Source: Acidimicrobiia bacterium (GTDB taxonomy: Bacteria > Actinomycetota > Acidimicrobiia > IMCC26256 > JAOSJM01). From it: a stretch of 64,000 nt of DNA. Numbering within the stretch: position 1 is the stretch's first letter; each line of letters begins with the position of its first letter. Below are positions 8,593-18,672 of this stretch, piece by piece. The DNA lies in contig JAOSJM010000005.1 of NCBI GenBank assembly GCA_027494165.1, positions 682,001-746,000 on the forward strand. Direction: 5' to 3'. The position numbers and the translations under genes were made by a program. The notes under the pieces were generated by a model. The model did no database searches. It saw nothing but the letters and a program-made list of their open reading frames with translations, and was not told where the DNA came from.

Positions 8593-9895
8593 GTGTCGCG
8601 TTCGGCGGTGGTGGGATCCGCAACCAGGGAACCTGGGGCACCTCGGGCCGTGATGGGGCTGGCCGACGGGCTGGTCGGGCAGGCCGAGGGTCTGCTCGGG
8701 GTGTTGCGGTCCGGGCGGCTCGAAGCCGACGAGGCGCTGGGGGTGCTGGGCTCGCTGTCCCGGGTGGGACGGGTGGTGTCGGCCGCGCAGGTGCTGGTGG
8801 CCCGGAGGGTCGAGGAGCTCGGCGCGTACCGGGGTTCGGGGCACCGCTCGACGGCCCAGCTGATCGCGACGAGGTCGGGGACCTCGCTGGTACGGGCGAC
8901 CGCGGTGGCCGAGACCGCGAAGCGCCTCGGCTCCTGCCCCCGCACCGAGGAGGCGCTGGTCTCGGGGGCGGTGTCGGTCGAGCAGGCCCATGCCATCGCC
9001 CGGGCCGTCGAGGCCGTCCCCTCGGCCGAGGGTGACCTGCTCGCCCTGGCGGGCACCGAGTCGTTGCGGACCCTGCAGGACAAGGCGAGAGACGTGCGCC
9101 TGGAGGCCGAGGAGGACCGCCTGGGCCGGTACCGCCGCCAGCACGCGGCGCGCAGCCTGGTCCACGGCCGCGACGACGAGGGCATGGTCTGGGGTCGGTT
9201 CCGCCTGCCCCCCGACCTGGGGGCGGCGGTGGTCAGCCGTCTCGAGCACCAGAGCGACGCCGAGTACCGCAGTGCCTACCGGGAGGGCCGGCGCGAGGCC
9301 CACGACCGCTCCCTCGCGGATGCGCTCGTCACCCTCCTCACCGCCCGCACGGGACCCTCGCCCGCCGAGGACGTCGCCGACGGCCAGGCGGACCCGGCCC
9401 GAACCCACGCCCGCACCGTGCGGGCCGCTCCCCGGGCCGACGTCATGGTCCACGTCTCCCACCAGGCCCTACGCCGCGGGTCCGCTCGAGCCCGGCGAGA
9501 CCTGCATGGTCCCCGGCGCCGGACCGATCCCGCTGGAGCGGGCCCGGGAGCTCCTCGAGGACGCCTTCCTCAAAGGGGTCCTCGTCGACGGCACCCGGGT
9601 CGAGGCCGTCCGCCACTTCGGGCAGCGCATCCCCGCCGAGCTGCGCACCGCCCTCGAGGTCCGCTCGATCCTCGAACACGGCGACGTCACCTGCTCCGTG
9701 CCGGGCTGCGACCGCCGGGCCGGCCTCGAATGGGACCACCACGACCCCCACGCCAACGGCGGGCCCACCAGCTACCAGAACCTCCAGCCGCTCTGCCGCG
9801 CCGACCACCACCACAAGACCAACCGCGACCGGACACGACCCGACCGCCGGAGCACCCGATCCGCCGGGGCGGGCCCGGGTCCGGACCCGCCCTGA
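8593..9895 (+). CDS. DUF222 / HNH endonuclease (13E12-type), frameshifted
   Basis: An N-terminal DUF222 helical domain (GLLGVLRSGRLEADEAL through the region near residue 290) and a C-terminal HNH nuclease motif (CSVPGCDRRAG, WDHHDPHANGG, NLQPLCRADHHHKT). GTG 8593 is preceded by GGAGGG. The two parts lie in different frames, joined near 9478-9481 (GCGGGT); removing one G restores RRGPLEPGE. Members of this family are abundant in actinobacteria and often sit near repeats. Here a LexA box controls the promoter and a paired repeat follows the gene. The cellular role of the nuclease is not established. Confidence 0.85.
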
Positions 9896-9911
9896 CCCAC
9901 GCGACCCGCCA

Positions 9912-10025
9912 CCTTCCATCCGGGTGTCCCTACCGTCGCTCAGCGGGGGTGAACACACCCGAGAACGGAAGCCCTTCCACCCGGGTGTCCCTACCGTCGC
10001 TCAGCGGGGGTGAACACACCCGAGA
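9912..10025. repeat. Paired 53-bp direct repeat with internal palindrome (61-bp period)
   Basis: Two near-identical copies (9912-9964 and 9973-10025, one difference) of a sequence whose core runs from CGGGTGT to ACACCCG, an inverted pair of 7 bp around a GC-rich inner part containing CGCTCAGCGGGGG. The same element, about 77% identical over 44 bp and again doubled with a 62-bp period, occurs at 40912-41017. The pair lies directly downstream of the HNH gene, so it could be a terminator or a REP-like mobile repeat. Confidence 0.85.
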
Positions 10026-10377
10026 CGCTGCACGATGCGGCGGCTGCGGCGTCGCCGCCGACGACCGTCGCGAACGCGCAGGGAAGAGGCGGCGTACCCG
10101 CAGCCGCCCCAACCCCGCGATGCCGACTCGCTCCACCGGGCCGGCGACACCCGAGAGCCAGGGAACCCGGACGAACGCGAAGGCGGCACGGCGCTCCGGC
10201 GCTCGATTCTCACCCAGCTCCCAGGCTCCCCTCAGGGCTCCATCAGGTCGGCCCTGCATCGTGGTCCCCGGTGGTCCACCACGGCCACCGAGAGGCAACT
10301 AACAACCAGCAGCCGGGGGTCGGCGACCAGCAGGCGGCGACCGGCGATCAGGGACCAGCGACCAGGAGGAGACCGTC
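10026..10377. other. Intergenic, no gene seen
   Basis: About 350 bp upstream of the secreted-protein gene. Only low-complexity runs of GGCGACC/GACCAGC are visible near 10315-10365. I see no convincing -35/-10 pair and no RNA fold I can name. Confidence 0.3.
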
Positions 10378-10959
10378 ATGCAGGGCAGGAACAGGTGGAG
10401 CAGGAAGACCTTCGCGGCGGCCACGGTCGCCGCCTCGATCGCCGCCGGCGGCTCGGCGGCGCTGCTCCTCACGCCGTCGGCCGGTGTCGCGCAGGAAGCC
10501 GACGCCGGCGGCGCCCAGAGCGACGACACGACCGGGCAGGCCTGCGGCCGCGCCGGCGGGGGCCACGTGCTGTCCACGGCCGCCGAGGCCATCGGCATCG
10601 ACGTGGCGGACCTCGCCGAGGCCGTCCGCGGCGGCCAGACCATCGCCGAGGTCGCGCAGGCCAACGGCGTCGACCCGAACGCCGTCGTCGCCGCCCTCGT
10701 CGCCGCCACCGAGGACCGCATCGACGAAGCCGTGGCCGACGGGAAGCTCACGCAGGAGGAAGCCGACGAGAAGAAGGCCGCGCTCACCGAGCGCATGACC
10801 GACGTCGTCAACGGCGAGGTGCCCCTGGGTCGGGGCGGGCCGCGGGGCCACGGCGGCCGTGGCGGACCGGGACGGTTCGGGCCTCACGACGAGCCCGACG
10901 GCGGCGACGATCCCGCCGAGGGCGCCGCGCAGGACGCCGCGATGCTCCTCACCGCCTGA
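10378..10959 (+). CDS. Secreted protein with helical Gly/Lys-rich repeats
   Basis: A 193-aa protein with a signal peptide (basic RNRWSRK, hydrophobic AAATVAASIAAGGSAALLL, cleavage near AGVAQE). The mature part contains an actinobacterial helical module: VLSTAAEAIGIDVADLAEAV, GGQTIAEVAQANGVDP and DRIDEAVADGKLTQEEADEK, typical of small secreted proteins with LysM-like 'AEVA' spacing but no named domain. The tail is rich in Gly, Arg and His. ATG 10378 has AGGAGGAG 8 nt upstream. It stands alone before the two-component genes. Function unknown. Confidence 0.75.
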   Translation: MQGRNRWSRKTFAAATVAASIAAGGSAALLLTPSAGVAQEADAGGAQSDDTTGQACGRAGGGHVLSTAAEAIGIDVADLAEAVRGGQTIAEVAQANGVDPNAVVAALVAATEDRIDEAVADGKLTQEEADEKKAALTERMTDVVNGEVPLGRGGPRGHGGRGGPGRFGPHDEPDGGDDPAEGAAQDAAMLLTA

Positions 10960-11139
10960 TCCAACCCGGGCCGGCGGGACGCCTGACGCCTGGCAGACCG
11001 CCCACCCCACCCCACCCCACCCCGTGCCGGGCCCGGGACGCGCCTCGCGGACCGGGTACCGCCGGCCCGGGTCGCGGGCTCCCGGCCTCGTCGTCCCACC
11101 ACGAGTGCCGGGAGCCCGCCTCCTCGCGCCCTCGCGTCC

Positions 11140-11183
11140 TCCCAGCAGGTTCCCAGCTTCCTCCCAGGTGGAGCCCGTACGAT
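11140..11183 (+). promoter_or_regulatory. Triple 11-bp-spaced direct repeat and -10 box before the response regulator
   Basis: TCCCAG occurs at 11140, 11151 and 11162, exactly 11 bp apart, one helical turn, as expected for tandem binding of an OmpR-family regulator. The repeats cover the -35 region of a TACGAT -10 box (11178-11183), which lies 7 nt before ATG 11191, so the transcript is probably leaderless. Autoregulation by the encoded regulator is inferred. Confidence 0.65.
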
Positions 11184-11190
11184 CACGGCC

Positions 11191-11913
11191 ATGGCCGACA
11201 CCGAGGCGCCCCCCTCCCGGCCCGACGGCAGCCCCGCCCGGCTCCTCGTCGTCGACGACGAGGAGCCGCTCGTCGAGCTGCTGCGCGACGCCCTCCGGTT
11301 CGCCGGCTTCGACGTCCGCACCGCCCGCGGGGGCCTCGAGGCGCTCCAGGTCGCTGCCGACCAGCACCCCGACCTGCTCGTCCTCGACGTGAACCTCCCC
11401 GATCTCGACGGGTTCGAGGTGTGCCGCCGGCTGCGTCGCGACGGCGACGACGTCCCCGTGGTGTTCCTGACCGCCCGCGACGACCCCGACGACCTGCGGG
11501 TCGGCTTCACCCGCGGCGGCGACGACTACGTCACCAAGCCGTTCAGCCTCGAGGAGCTCAACCTGCGCATCCAGGCGGTGCTGCGGCGCACCCTCGGTCG
11601 GGGCGCCGTGACCGGCGAGCAGCTCGCCTGCGCCGACCTGGTGATGGACGTCGACGCCCGCCGGGTCCTGCGGGGCGGCCAGGAGGTCAGCCTGTCCCCC
11701 ACCGAGTTCCGGCTCCTGCGCTACCTGCTCGTCAACCGGGGCCGGGTCCTGTCGAAGAGCCAGATCCTCGACCACGTGTGGCAGTACGACTTCGACGGCG
11801 ACGGCTCGATCGTCGAGACCTACATCAGCTACCTGCGCAAGAAGGTCGACCACGTCGAGCCCCGGCTCGTCCAGACCGTCCGCGGCTTCGGGTACACGAT
11901 CCGCGTGCCGTGA
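11191..11913 (+). CDS. OmpR/PhoB-family response regulator
   Basis: A 240-aa regulator. Receiver domain about 16-130 with acidic pocket VVDDEE, phospho-acceptor Asp66 (LVLDVNLPD) and conserved Lys116 (TKPF). A winged-helix DNA-binding domain follows at about 145-238 (LSPTEFRLLRYLLVNRGRVL, SYLRKKVD, RGFGYTIR). It resembles the PrrA/MprA/TcrA-like group. The downstream sensor kinase gene begins after a short run of tandem repeats. The target signal cannot be read from the sequence. Confidence 0.95.
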   Translation: MADTEAPPSRPDGSPARLLVVDDEEPLVELLRDALRFAGFDVRTARGGLEALQVAADQHPDLLVLDVNLPDLDGFEVCRRLRRDGDDVPVVFLTARDDPDDLRVGFTRGGDDYVTKPFSLEELNLRIQAVLRRTLGRGAVTGEQLACADLVMDVDARRVLRGGQEVSLSPTEFRLLRYLLVNRGRVLSKSQILDHVWQYDFDGDGSIVETYISYLRKKVDHVEPRLVQTVRGFGYTIRVP

Positions 11914-11916
11914 TCC

Positions 11917-11972
11917 CGTGAGCGTCGCATCGTGAGGGTCCGATCGTGAGCGTCCGATCGTGAGCGTCAAGG
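11917..11972. repeat. Four tandem 14-bp units containing the kinase start codon
   Basis: Four copies of about CGTGAGCGTCCGAT, at 11917, 11931, 11945 and 11959. Each contains GTGAG; the fourth holds the GTG that starts the kinase at 11960. Because 14 is not a multiple of 3, only some copies are in frame. Copy-number change would move the spacing to the regulator gene. Confidence 0.85.
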
Positions 11973-13435
11973 CCCGGCTCACCTACGCCGTCGTCGCCCT
12001 CCTCGTCGTCGCCACCGGGGTGATCGGCTGGGCGATGGTCCGCTCCACGCGCAACTCCCTGATCGGCCAGATCGACGACCGGCTGGTCGAGACCCGGGCC
12101 CGCCAGCCCCTGCCCCCCTCCCCGCGACCCCGGACCCCGCGGCCGTGGGCGACACGACGGACGCGAGCACCGACGACATCCGCTACCGCGAGACCGCCGA
12201 GATCATCCTCTCGCCCGCGGGAGCCCGGTGCGGGTCCAGCCGGCGGGCTACCTCGACGACCCCGAGCCGCTCCCCGCCCTGCCCCCTCCCGAGATCCGGC
12301 GTTCGAGGAGCTCCTCGGTGACCCCGTGACCCTCCCCGCCGTCGAGGGCGGCCTCGAGTACCGGGTCGTGGCCCAACGGCTCCCCGCCGGGAACGCGCGG
12401 GTCCTCGCCACCTCGCTCGCCACCGTCGACGAGACCACGTCCGACCTCCTGCGCGGTGCTCCTCACCGCCGGGGTCGTGCTCGCCCTCGGCGCGTTGACG
12501 TCCTGGCTCGTGATCCGCCGCGGCCTGCGGCCCGTCGACCGGATGATCGAGACGGCCAGCGCCATCGCCGCCGGTGACCTCTCCCAGCGGGTCGACCACC
12601 GGGACGACCGCAGCGAGCTCGGCCGGCTCGCCCACGCGCTCGACGACATGCTCGCCCAGCTCGAGACCGCGTTCGCCGAGCGGGAGGAGAGCCAGGCCCG
12701 GCTGCGCCGGTTCGTCGGCGACGCCTCGCACGAGCTCCGGACCCCGGTCGCCGCCATCCGCGGGTACGCGGAGCTGTACCGCCAGGGCGGCATCGAACCC
12801 GGCGAGGCGCTCGAACGGGCGATGGCCCGCATCGAGGGCGAGAGCGAGCGCATGGGCCGTCTCGTCGAGGACCTGCTGCTCCTCGCCCGGCTCGACCAGC
12901 AGCAGCCGCTCGAGCAGGCCGACGTCGACCTCCTGGCGCTGGCCCGGGACGCGGTGAGCGACCTGCGGGCCACCGACCCCGACCGCCCGGTGACGCTCGA
13001 CGCCCCCGAGACCGGACCGGTGACCGTGACCGGCGACGAGCGCCGGCTCCGCCAGATCCTGGCCAACCTCCTCGCCAACGCGCGCGTCCACACGCCCGAG
13101 GGCACGCCGGTACACGTCCGGGTGGGTCGCGACGGCGACGAGGCGGTGGTCGCGGTCGCCGACGAGGGCCCCGGAATCGCGCCGGCCGACCGGGCCCGGG
13201 TGTTCGAGCGGTTCTTCCGCGCCGATCCCTCCCGGGCCCGCTCCAGCGGAGGCGCCGGTCTCGGGCTCTCGATCGTCGCGGCCGTCGTCGACGCCCACGG
13301 CGGCCGGGTCGAGCTCGAGAGCGGGCCCGGCGAGGGCGCGACGTTCACGGTGCGGCTCCCCCGGCCGTTCCCGCGCCTTGCGCGCCGGGGCCGGCCCCGG
13401 AGCCCGGGCAACCCGCCCACCGGAGCTCCTCGTAG
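11960..13435 (+). CDS. Sensor histidine kinase of the first two-component system (multiply frameshifted)
   Basis: Begins VKARLTYAVVALLVVATGVIG (TM1). The sensor region is broken at least four times between about 12105 and 12460, where short pieces read in different frames (DIRYRETAEIILSPAG; VQPAGYLDDPEPLP; FEELLGDPVTLPAVEGG). From 12456 the frame is sound: TM2, a HAMP domain (RPVDRMIETASAIAAGDLS), an H-box (GDASHELRTPVAAIRG), an N-box (LANLLANARVHTP) and G-boxes (DEGPGIAP, GGAGLGLSIV). The frame stays open to 13619 into the opposing gene; one missing base near 13380-13430 would end it at TAG 13435. It partners the regulator at 11191. Confidence 0.8.
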
Positions 13436-13455
13436 CGCCCGGCCGCCCGTCCCGT

Positions 13456-14406
13456 TCAGGTCGTCGGCACGGGCGCGCGGCGGAACGGCCAGGCGAGCTG
13501 GCGCAGGTAGCCGGCCGGGACCGGCTCGTCGAGCCCGTAGCGCCGGGGCCAACGGCTCTTCGGGAGGTGGAGCGTCCCGAAGAGCGCGTCGACGAGGGGG
13601 TAGCTGCCCCCGAAGTTGACGTCCCGGCCCTCGGGGTCGGCGGCGTGGTGCCAGTGGTGGTACTCGGGTGTCGTCACGACGTACCGCAGGGGACCGAACG
13701 TGACCCGGACGTTGGCGTGGACGAACAGCGCCCACAGGGTCACGACCACGACGTAGACGCCGAACGTCGCCCGCTCGAAGCCCAGCGCGAACAGCGGGAG
13801 CACGACGCACGAGCGGCCGAACGCCTGGTCGATCGGGTGGAGGCGCGCCGCGGCGAGCCAGTCTATCTCGCCGATCGAGTGGTGGACCCGGTGGAAGCGC
13901 CACAGGACCGGCACCCGGTGCGCGGCCCGATGGGACCAGTAGGCGCCCATCTCCACCACGACGAGCGCCAGGAGGAGCTGCGCCCACGCCGGCTGGCGGG
14001 CGACGGCCTCACCCACCGCGTCGGGCACGAGGAGGTGGAGCAGCCCGCCGGCGGAGACCACGGCGACGGCGACACCGATCGTCGACAGGAGATCGTTCGC
14101 CACGAGGTGGACGAGGTCGGTGCGCCACCCCCGCCGGAGCACCCTCTGGCGGTGCAGGGCGAGGATCCGCTCCAGGGGGACGAAGATCCCGGCCACGACG
14201 AGCAGCCCGAACACGACCCGGCTGCGCACGGCCAGCGCGGCGACGACCACGAGGGCCGTGGCCACCCCGACGAGCACCGCGTGGCCGCCGCCCCGGCCCC
14301 CCTCGGCGGCCCTCGGCGGCGGGGGCTCCCGGCCGCCGGGCGGCAACGGCGATCCGGGCGGGGCGGGGGGCCGGGCGGCGGGTTCCACGGGACGACCGTG
14401 GCACAC
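13456..14406 (-). CDS. Sterol desaturase / fatty acid hydroxylase family
   Basis: Integral-membrane di-iron oxygenase of 316 aa. The histidine clusters are all present: HRAAH, HRVHH and HHWHH, with HPID between them, plus about four membrane spans. Such enzymes hydroxylate or desaturate sterols, carotenoids or fatty acyl chains. GTG 14406 gives a Pro-rich N-terminus; a start nearer the first membrane helix (VLVGVATALV) is possible. The substrate is not identifiable. Confidence 0.88.
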   Translation of the reverse strand: MCHGRPVEPAARPPAPPGSPLPPGGREPPPPRAAEGGRGGGHAVLVGVATALVVVAALAVRSRVVFGLLVVAGIFVPLERILALHRQRVLRRGWRTDLVHLVANDLLSTIGVAVAVVSAGGLLHLLVPDAVGEAVARQPAWAQLLLALVVVEMGAYWSHRAAHRVPVLWRFHRVHHSIGEIDWLAAARLHPIDQAFGRSCVVLPLFALGFERATFGVYVVVVTLWALFVHANVRVTFGPLRYVVTTPEYHHWHHAADPEGRDVNFGGSYPLVDALFGTLHLPKSRWPRRYGLDEPVPAGYLRQLAWPFRRAPVPTT

Positions 14407-14492
14407 CTGCGACCGCTCCGGAACCCCTCCGACGCGTTCCTCGCGAGCTCTTCACACGGAGCTCACATCGGGCTCGACGAGCCGCCCCGCGG

Positions 14493-16763
14493 CTACTGCG
14501 ACGCCATCGCGGCCTCGGCCTCCGCGAAGGGGTTGCGGTACGGGGGGCCCTCGACCTCCACGACGACCCGGTGGATCCGCCCGGTGAAGGGGAAGGTCCC
14601 CGCGTGGTCGCGACAGACCGGCAGGCCGTCGCCGTAGCCGCACGTGAGCCCGGCCCCGCTCAGGGAGAAGCGCAGGGGCGTGAAGACCGGGATCTCGCCC
14701 TCCCCCACGACCTCACCGTCGACGAGGAGCGTCCCCCGGCCCCGGTGCTCGCCGGTCTTCTCGTACCGGAAGGCGAGCACGTGCGGGCCGGGCGCGACGG
14801 CCACGTCGCTGTGGACCCGGTGCTCCTCCAGCCCGACGTAGTTGTGCACGTAGCGCAGCGCCCCCTCCAGCAGGAAGAAGGACCACCCGCCGAGCCCGCT
14901 GCCCTGGGCGACGAGGACGCCCTCCCCTCCACCGGCCGGGACCTCCACCTCGGCGGTGACCGTGTGGGAGCGGTTGCGCACGTTCACCGCCACCTCCTCG
15001 GGAACCGGGCCGGCCCCCGGGTAGTACACGTAGCGGGCGCGGTCGGGCACCGCGGCGGGGTGCTCGAGGACGAAGGACGACAGCGGCCGGTTGTCGAGGG
15101 GCAGCACCTGGTACCGGGCGGCCTCGATCCACCATCGCTCGACCAGCTCGCGCAGCTTCTCGGGGCGCCGGCCGGCGAGGTCGTGGCACTCCGAGGGGTC
15201 CTCGGCCACGTGGTAGAGCTCCCACGCGTCCTCCTCGAAGGGCTGCGACGTGTCCTGGATCGTGTGATAGGTGACCGCCTTCCAGCCCCGGTGGTACAGC
15301 GCCCGGCAGCCGAACATCTCGAAGTACTGGGTCTCGTGGAGGTCGGGCGCGTCCGGGTCGGTGAGGGTGGCGGCGAAGCTCGTCCCCTCGACCGGTCGCT
15401 GCTCGACGCCGTCGAGGACCGGTGGGGCCTCGACGCCCAGGACCTCGAGGACCGTCGGCACGATGTCGATCGCGTGCACGTACTGGCGCCGCACCTCGCC
15501 GCGCGCCGCGATGCCGCGAGGCCAGTGCACGATCAGTGGATCGGCCACACCACCCTCGTGCACCTCCCTCTTCCACCGGCGGAAGGGGGTGTTGCCGGCG
15601 ACGGTCCAGCCCCACGGGTAGTTGTTGTGGAACCGCGGGCCGCCGATCTCGTCGAGGTGGGCCAGCGCCTCGTCGACCGTACGGGGGGCGCCGTTCCACT
15701 GGCGGACGTCGTTCAGCGAGCCGAACGGACCGCCCTCGGAGCTGGCACCGTTGTCGGAGACCACGAAGACCAGCGTGTTCTCCAGGTCGCCGATCCGGTC
15801 GAGGAAGTCGAGCAGCCGTCCCAGGTGGTGGTCGGTGTGCGAGAGGAACCCGGCGAAGGCCTCCATGTAGCGGGCGTAGACCCGGCGCTCGCCGTCGGAG
15901 AGCGAGTCCCACGCGGGCACCCACTCGGGGCGGGGCGAGAGCTCGGTGCCCTCGGGGAGGAGCCCCGACGCGAGCTGGCGGGCCAGGGTCTCCTCCCGCC
16001 ACGCGTCCCAGCCCCGGTCGAAGCAGCCGCGGTAGCGCTCGATCCACGGCCGGGGCGCCTGGTGCGGTGAGTGGCAGGCGCCCGGGCAGAAGTAGAGGAA
16101 GAACGGCTTGTCCGGGTCGACGTGACGGAGGTCGGTGACGAACTCGACGGCCCGGTCCACGAGGTCCTCGGTGAGGTGGTAGCCCTCCTCGGGCGTGCGG
16201 GGCGGCGGGATCGCGTGGTTGTCGTACACGAGCGCGGGCACGAACTGGTGCGTCTCGCCACCGAAGAACCCGTAGAAGCGCTCGAAGCCCCGGGACAGGG
16301 GCCAGCGGGCCCGTGGCGCGGCGTTGTGGCTCTCGTCGTCGGGGGTGAGGTGCCACTTGCCGACGGCGTAGGCGGCGTACCCCCGAGGCACCAGCATCTC
16401 GGAGAGGAAGCCGTTCGCCCTGGGGATCCGGGCGTCGTAGCCCGGGAACCCGGTGGCCAGCTCGGTGATGCGCCCCATCCCGTTGGAGTGGTGGTTCCGG
16501 CCCGTGAGCAGGCACGACCTCGTCGGCGAGCACAGCGCCGTGGTGTGGAAGTTCGCGTACCGCACGCCTCCCGCGGCCAGCCGGTCCAACACCGGGGTGT
16601 CGATGTCGGACCCGAAGCAGCCGAGCTGGGCGAAGCCCACGTCGTCGAGCACGACCAGCAGGACGTTCGGGGCCCCTTCGGGCGCCCGGACCGGCTCGGG
16701 CCACCACGGGACCGACTCGTGGTAGTAGCGCCCGATCGTGCCCCGGAACTCGCGTGCGTCCAC
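14493..16763 (-). CDS. Type I arylsulfatase
   Basis: Sulfatase of 756 aa that hydrolyses sulfate esters. The formylglycine motif CSPTR places the modified cysteine at Cys78, within LCSPTRSCLLTGR; metal ligands Asp40-Asp41 (VVLDDVG) and the later SDNG are present. After the alkaline-phosphatase fold (to about 540) comes a beta-rich C-terminal region (VLVAQGSGLGGWSFFLL; LAFRYEKTGEHRG) seen in this subgroup. There is no signal peptide, so it is likely cytoplasmic. GTG 16763 follows a GGAGGGGGAG ribosome site. The maturase gene (FGE or anSME) is not in this window. Confidence 0.93.
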   Translation of the reverse strand: MDAREFRGTIGRYYHESVPWWPEPVRAPEGAPNVLLVVLDDVGFAQLGCFGSDIDTPVLDRLAAGGVRYANFHTTALCSPTRSCLLTGRNHHSNGMGRITELATGFPGYDARIPRANGFLSEMLVPRGYAAYAVGKWHLTPDDESHNAAPRARWPLSRGFERFYGFFGGETHQFVPALVYDNHAIPPPRTPEEGYHLTEDLVDRAVEFVTDLRHVDPDKPFFLYFCPGACHSPHQAPRPWIERYRGCFDRGWDAWREETLARQLASGLLPEGTELSPRPEWVPAWDSLSDGERRVYARYMEAFAGFLSHTDHHLGRLLDFLDRIGDLENTLVFVVSDNGASSEGGPFGSLNDVRQWNGAPRTVDEALAHLDEIGGPRFHNNYPWGWTVAGNTPFRRWKREVHEGGVADPLIVHWPRGIAARGEVRRQYVHAIDIVPTVLEVLGVEAPPVLDGVEQRPVEGTSFAATLTDPDAPDLHETQYFEMFGCRALYHRGWKAVTYHTIQDTSQPFEEDAWELYHVAEDPSECHDLAGRRPEKLRELVERWWIEAARYQVLPLDNRPLSSFVLEHPAAVPDRARYVYYPGAGPVPEEVAVNVRNRSHTVTAEVEVPAGGGEGVLVAQGSGLGGWSFFLLEGALRYVHNYVGLEEHRVHSDVAVAPGPHVLAFRYEKTGEHRGRGTLLVDGEVVGEGEIPVFTPLRFSLSGAGLTCGYGDGLPVCRDHAGTFPFTGRIHRVVVEVEGPPYRNPFAEAEAAMASQ

Positions 16764-16864
16764 GGCTCCCCCTCCCTCGCCGGCCCCGGGCGGAAGCCTC
16801 GGCCGGGGCGGCCGCTCCGGTCAAGACCCGGCCGCCGCGTTGACAGGGCCCGTGGTGCCGGTGA

Positions 16865-17871
<1,007 letters not shown>

Positions 17872-17881
17872 CCGGGGCGGC

Positions 17882-18661
17882 TCAGCGCGCCTCACGCCGG
17901 AGACGACGCCGCAACCCTCCGACCAGTCGCCGGGCGGCGGGGACGGGGCGCCGCCAGTGCGACCGTGGAGGGACGGACGCGGACGCCCGCGCCACCCGGC
18001 GCAGGCCGCTCGGCACCTCGGCCCAGGCCGGGGCGGCCGCCGCCGCCCCCCTGAGGGCGACGGCGAGCGGAGCGAGCCCGAGCGCGTCGGCGAGCCCCGC
18101 CATCTCCCCGAGCCTCGCGGGACGGTGCATCTCGTCGGACGGCGTGCCGCAGTAGCCCATCGCCTCGTCGAGGTGGTCCTCCACCTCGTTGGCGAGGCGC
18201 AGCAGCACGAGGTCGCGCTCCGCCGGCCCCAGCCCGTCCGCCCGGCTCCGGAGGTCGGCGAGCGCCGAGGCGTTCCACGGGAGGTCGGTGTACCCGGCCA
18301 CGAGCTGCTCCGCCCCGTCGCCGGCGACGCGGCGCAGCTCCTCCCGTCTCCGCGGGGTGACCCGCCGGCTGCCGTCGCCCCACTCGCCGAAGGCGTAGGC
18401 CGCGTGGAGCAGTCCGGCGAGGACCAGGTCCGGGCGGCCGCCCAGCGAGGCCACCACGCTCGCGGTGCCCACGAGGTGGGACACGAAGGTCTTCCCGCTG
18501 GGGCGGAGCGCCCCGCTGAAGAGCACGGTGGCGAGCTCGTACGCGCCCCGCAGCCGGATCAGGTCGCCCTCGCTCCAGCCCGCCCGGCGGAGCTGCCCGT
18601 AGAGCTGGACGTTGGTCTGGGCCACGGGGGCCGTCGGGGTCCCCGCCTGGCCGTCCCGCAT
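17882..18661 (-). CDS. HD-like (DUF6817-type) protein
   Basis: A 259-aa protein. The region TFVSHLVGTASVVASLGG followed by LAGLLHAAYAFGEWG resembles the N-terminal helices of HD-domain phosphohydrolases such as the RelA/SpoT class, but the HD doublet is replaced by HA, so metal binding is uncertain. The C-terminus is Arg-rich. ATG 18661 starts 12 nt after the stop of the glycosyltransferase gene, so the two form an operon. DUF6817 is my tentative family name. Confidence 0.55.
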   Translation of the reverse strand: MRDGQAGTPTAPVAQTNVQLYGQLRRAGWSEGDLIRLRGAYELATVLFSGALRPSGKTFVSHLVGTASVVASLGGRPDLVLAGLLHAAYAFGEWGDGSRRVTPRRREELRRVAGDGAEQLVAGYTDLPWNASALADLRSRADGLGPAERDLVLLRLANEVEDHLDEAMGYCGTPSDEMHRPARLGEMAGLADALGLAPLAVALRGAAAAAPAWAEVPSGLRRVARASASVPPRSHWRRPVPAARRLVGGLRRRLRREAR

Positions 18662-18672
18662 CCCCGGCTCCC

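Noticed and set aside
8240-8641. Minus-strand frame with a peptide like RIRTCDLPLRRRLLSPLSYE
   Set aside because: Well-known artefact: it is the reverse complement of the tRNA gene translated; no ribosome site and no coding pattern.
9912-10025. Possible CRISPR array (also 40912-41017)
   Set aside because: Only two units per locus, the same spacer-like gap type, palindromic GC-rich repeats and no cas genes.
13436-13619. C-terminal extension of the first kinase into the opposing hydroxylase gene
   Set aside because: No kinase motif there, and a single missing base would end it at 13435.
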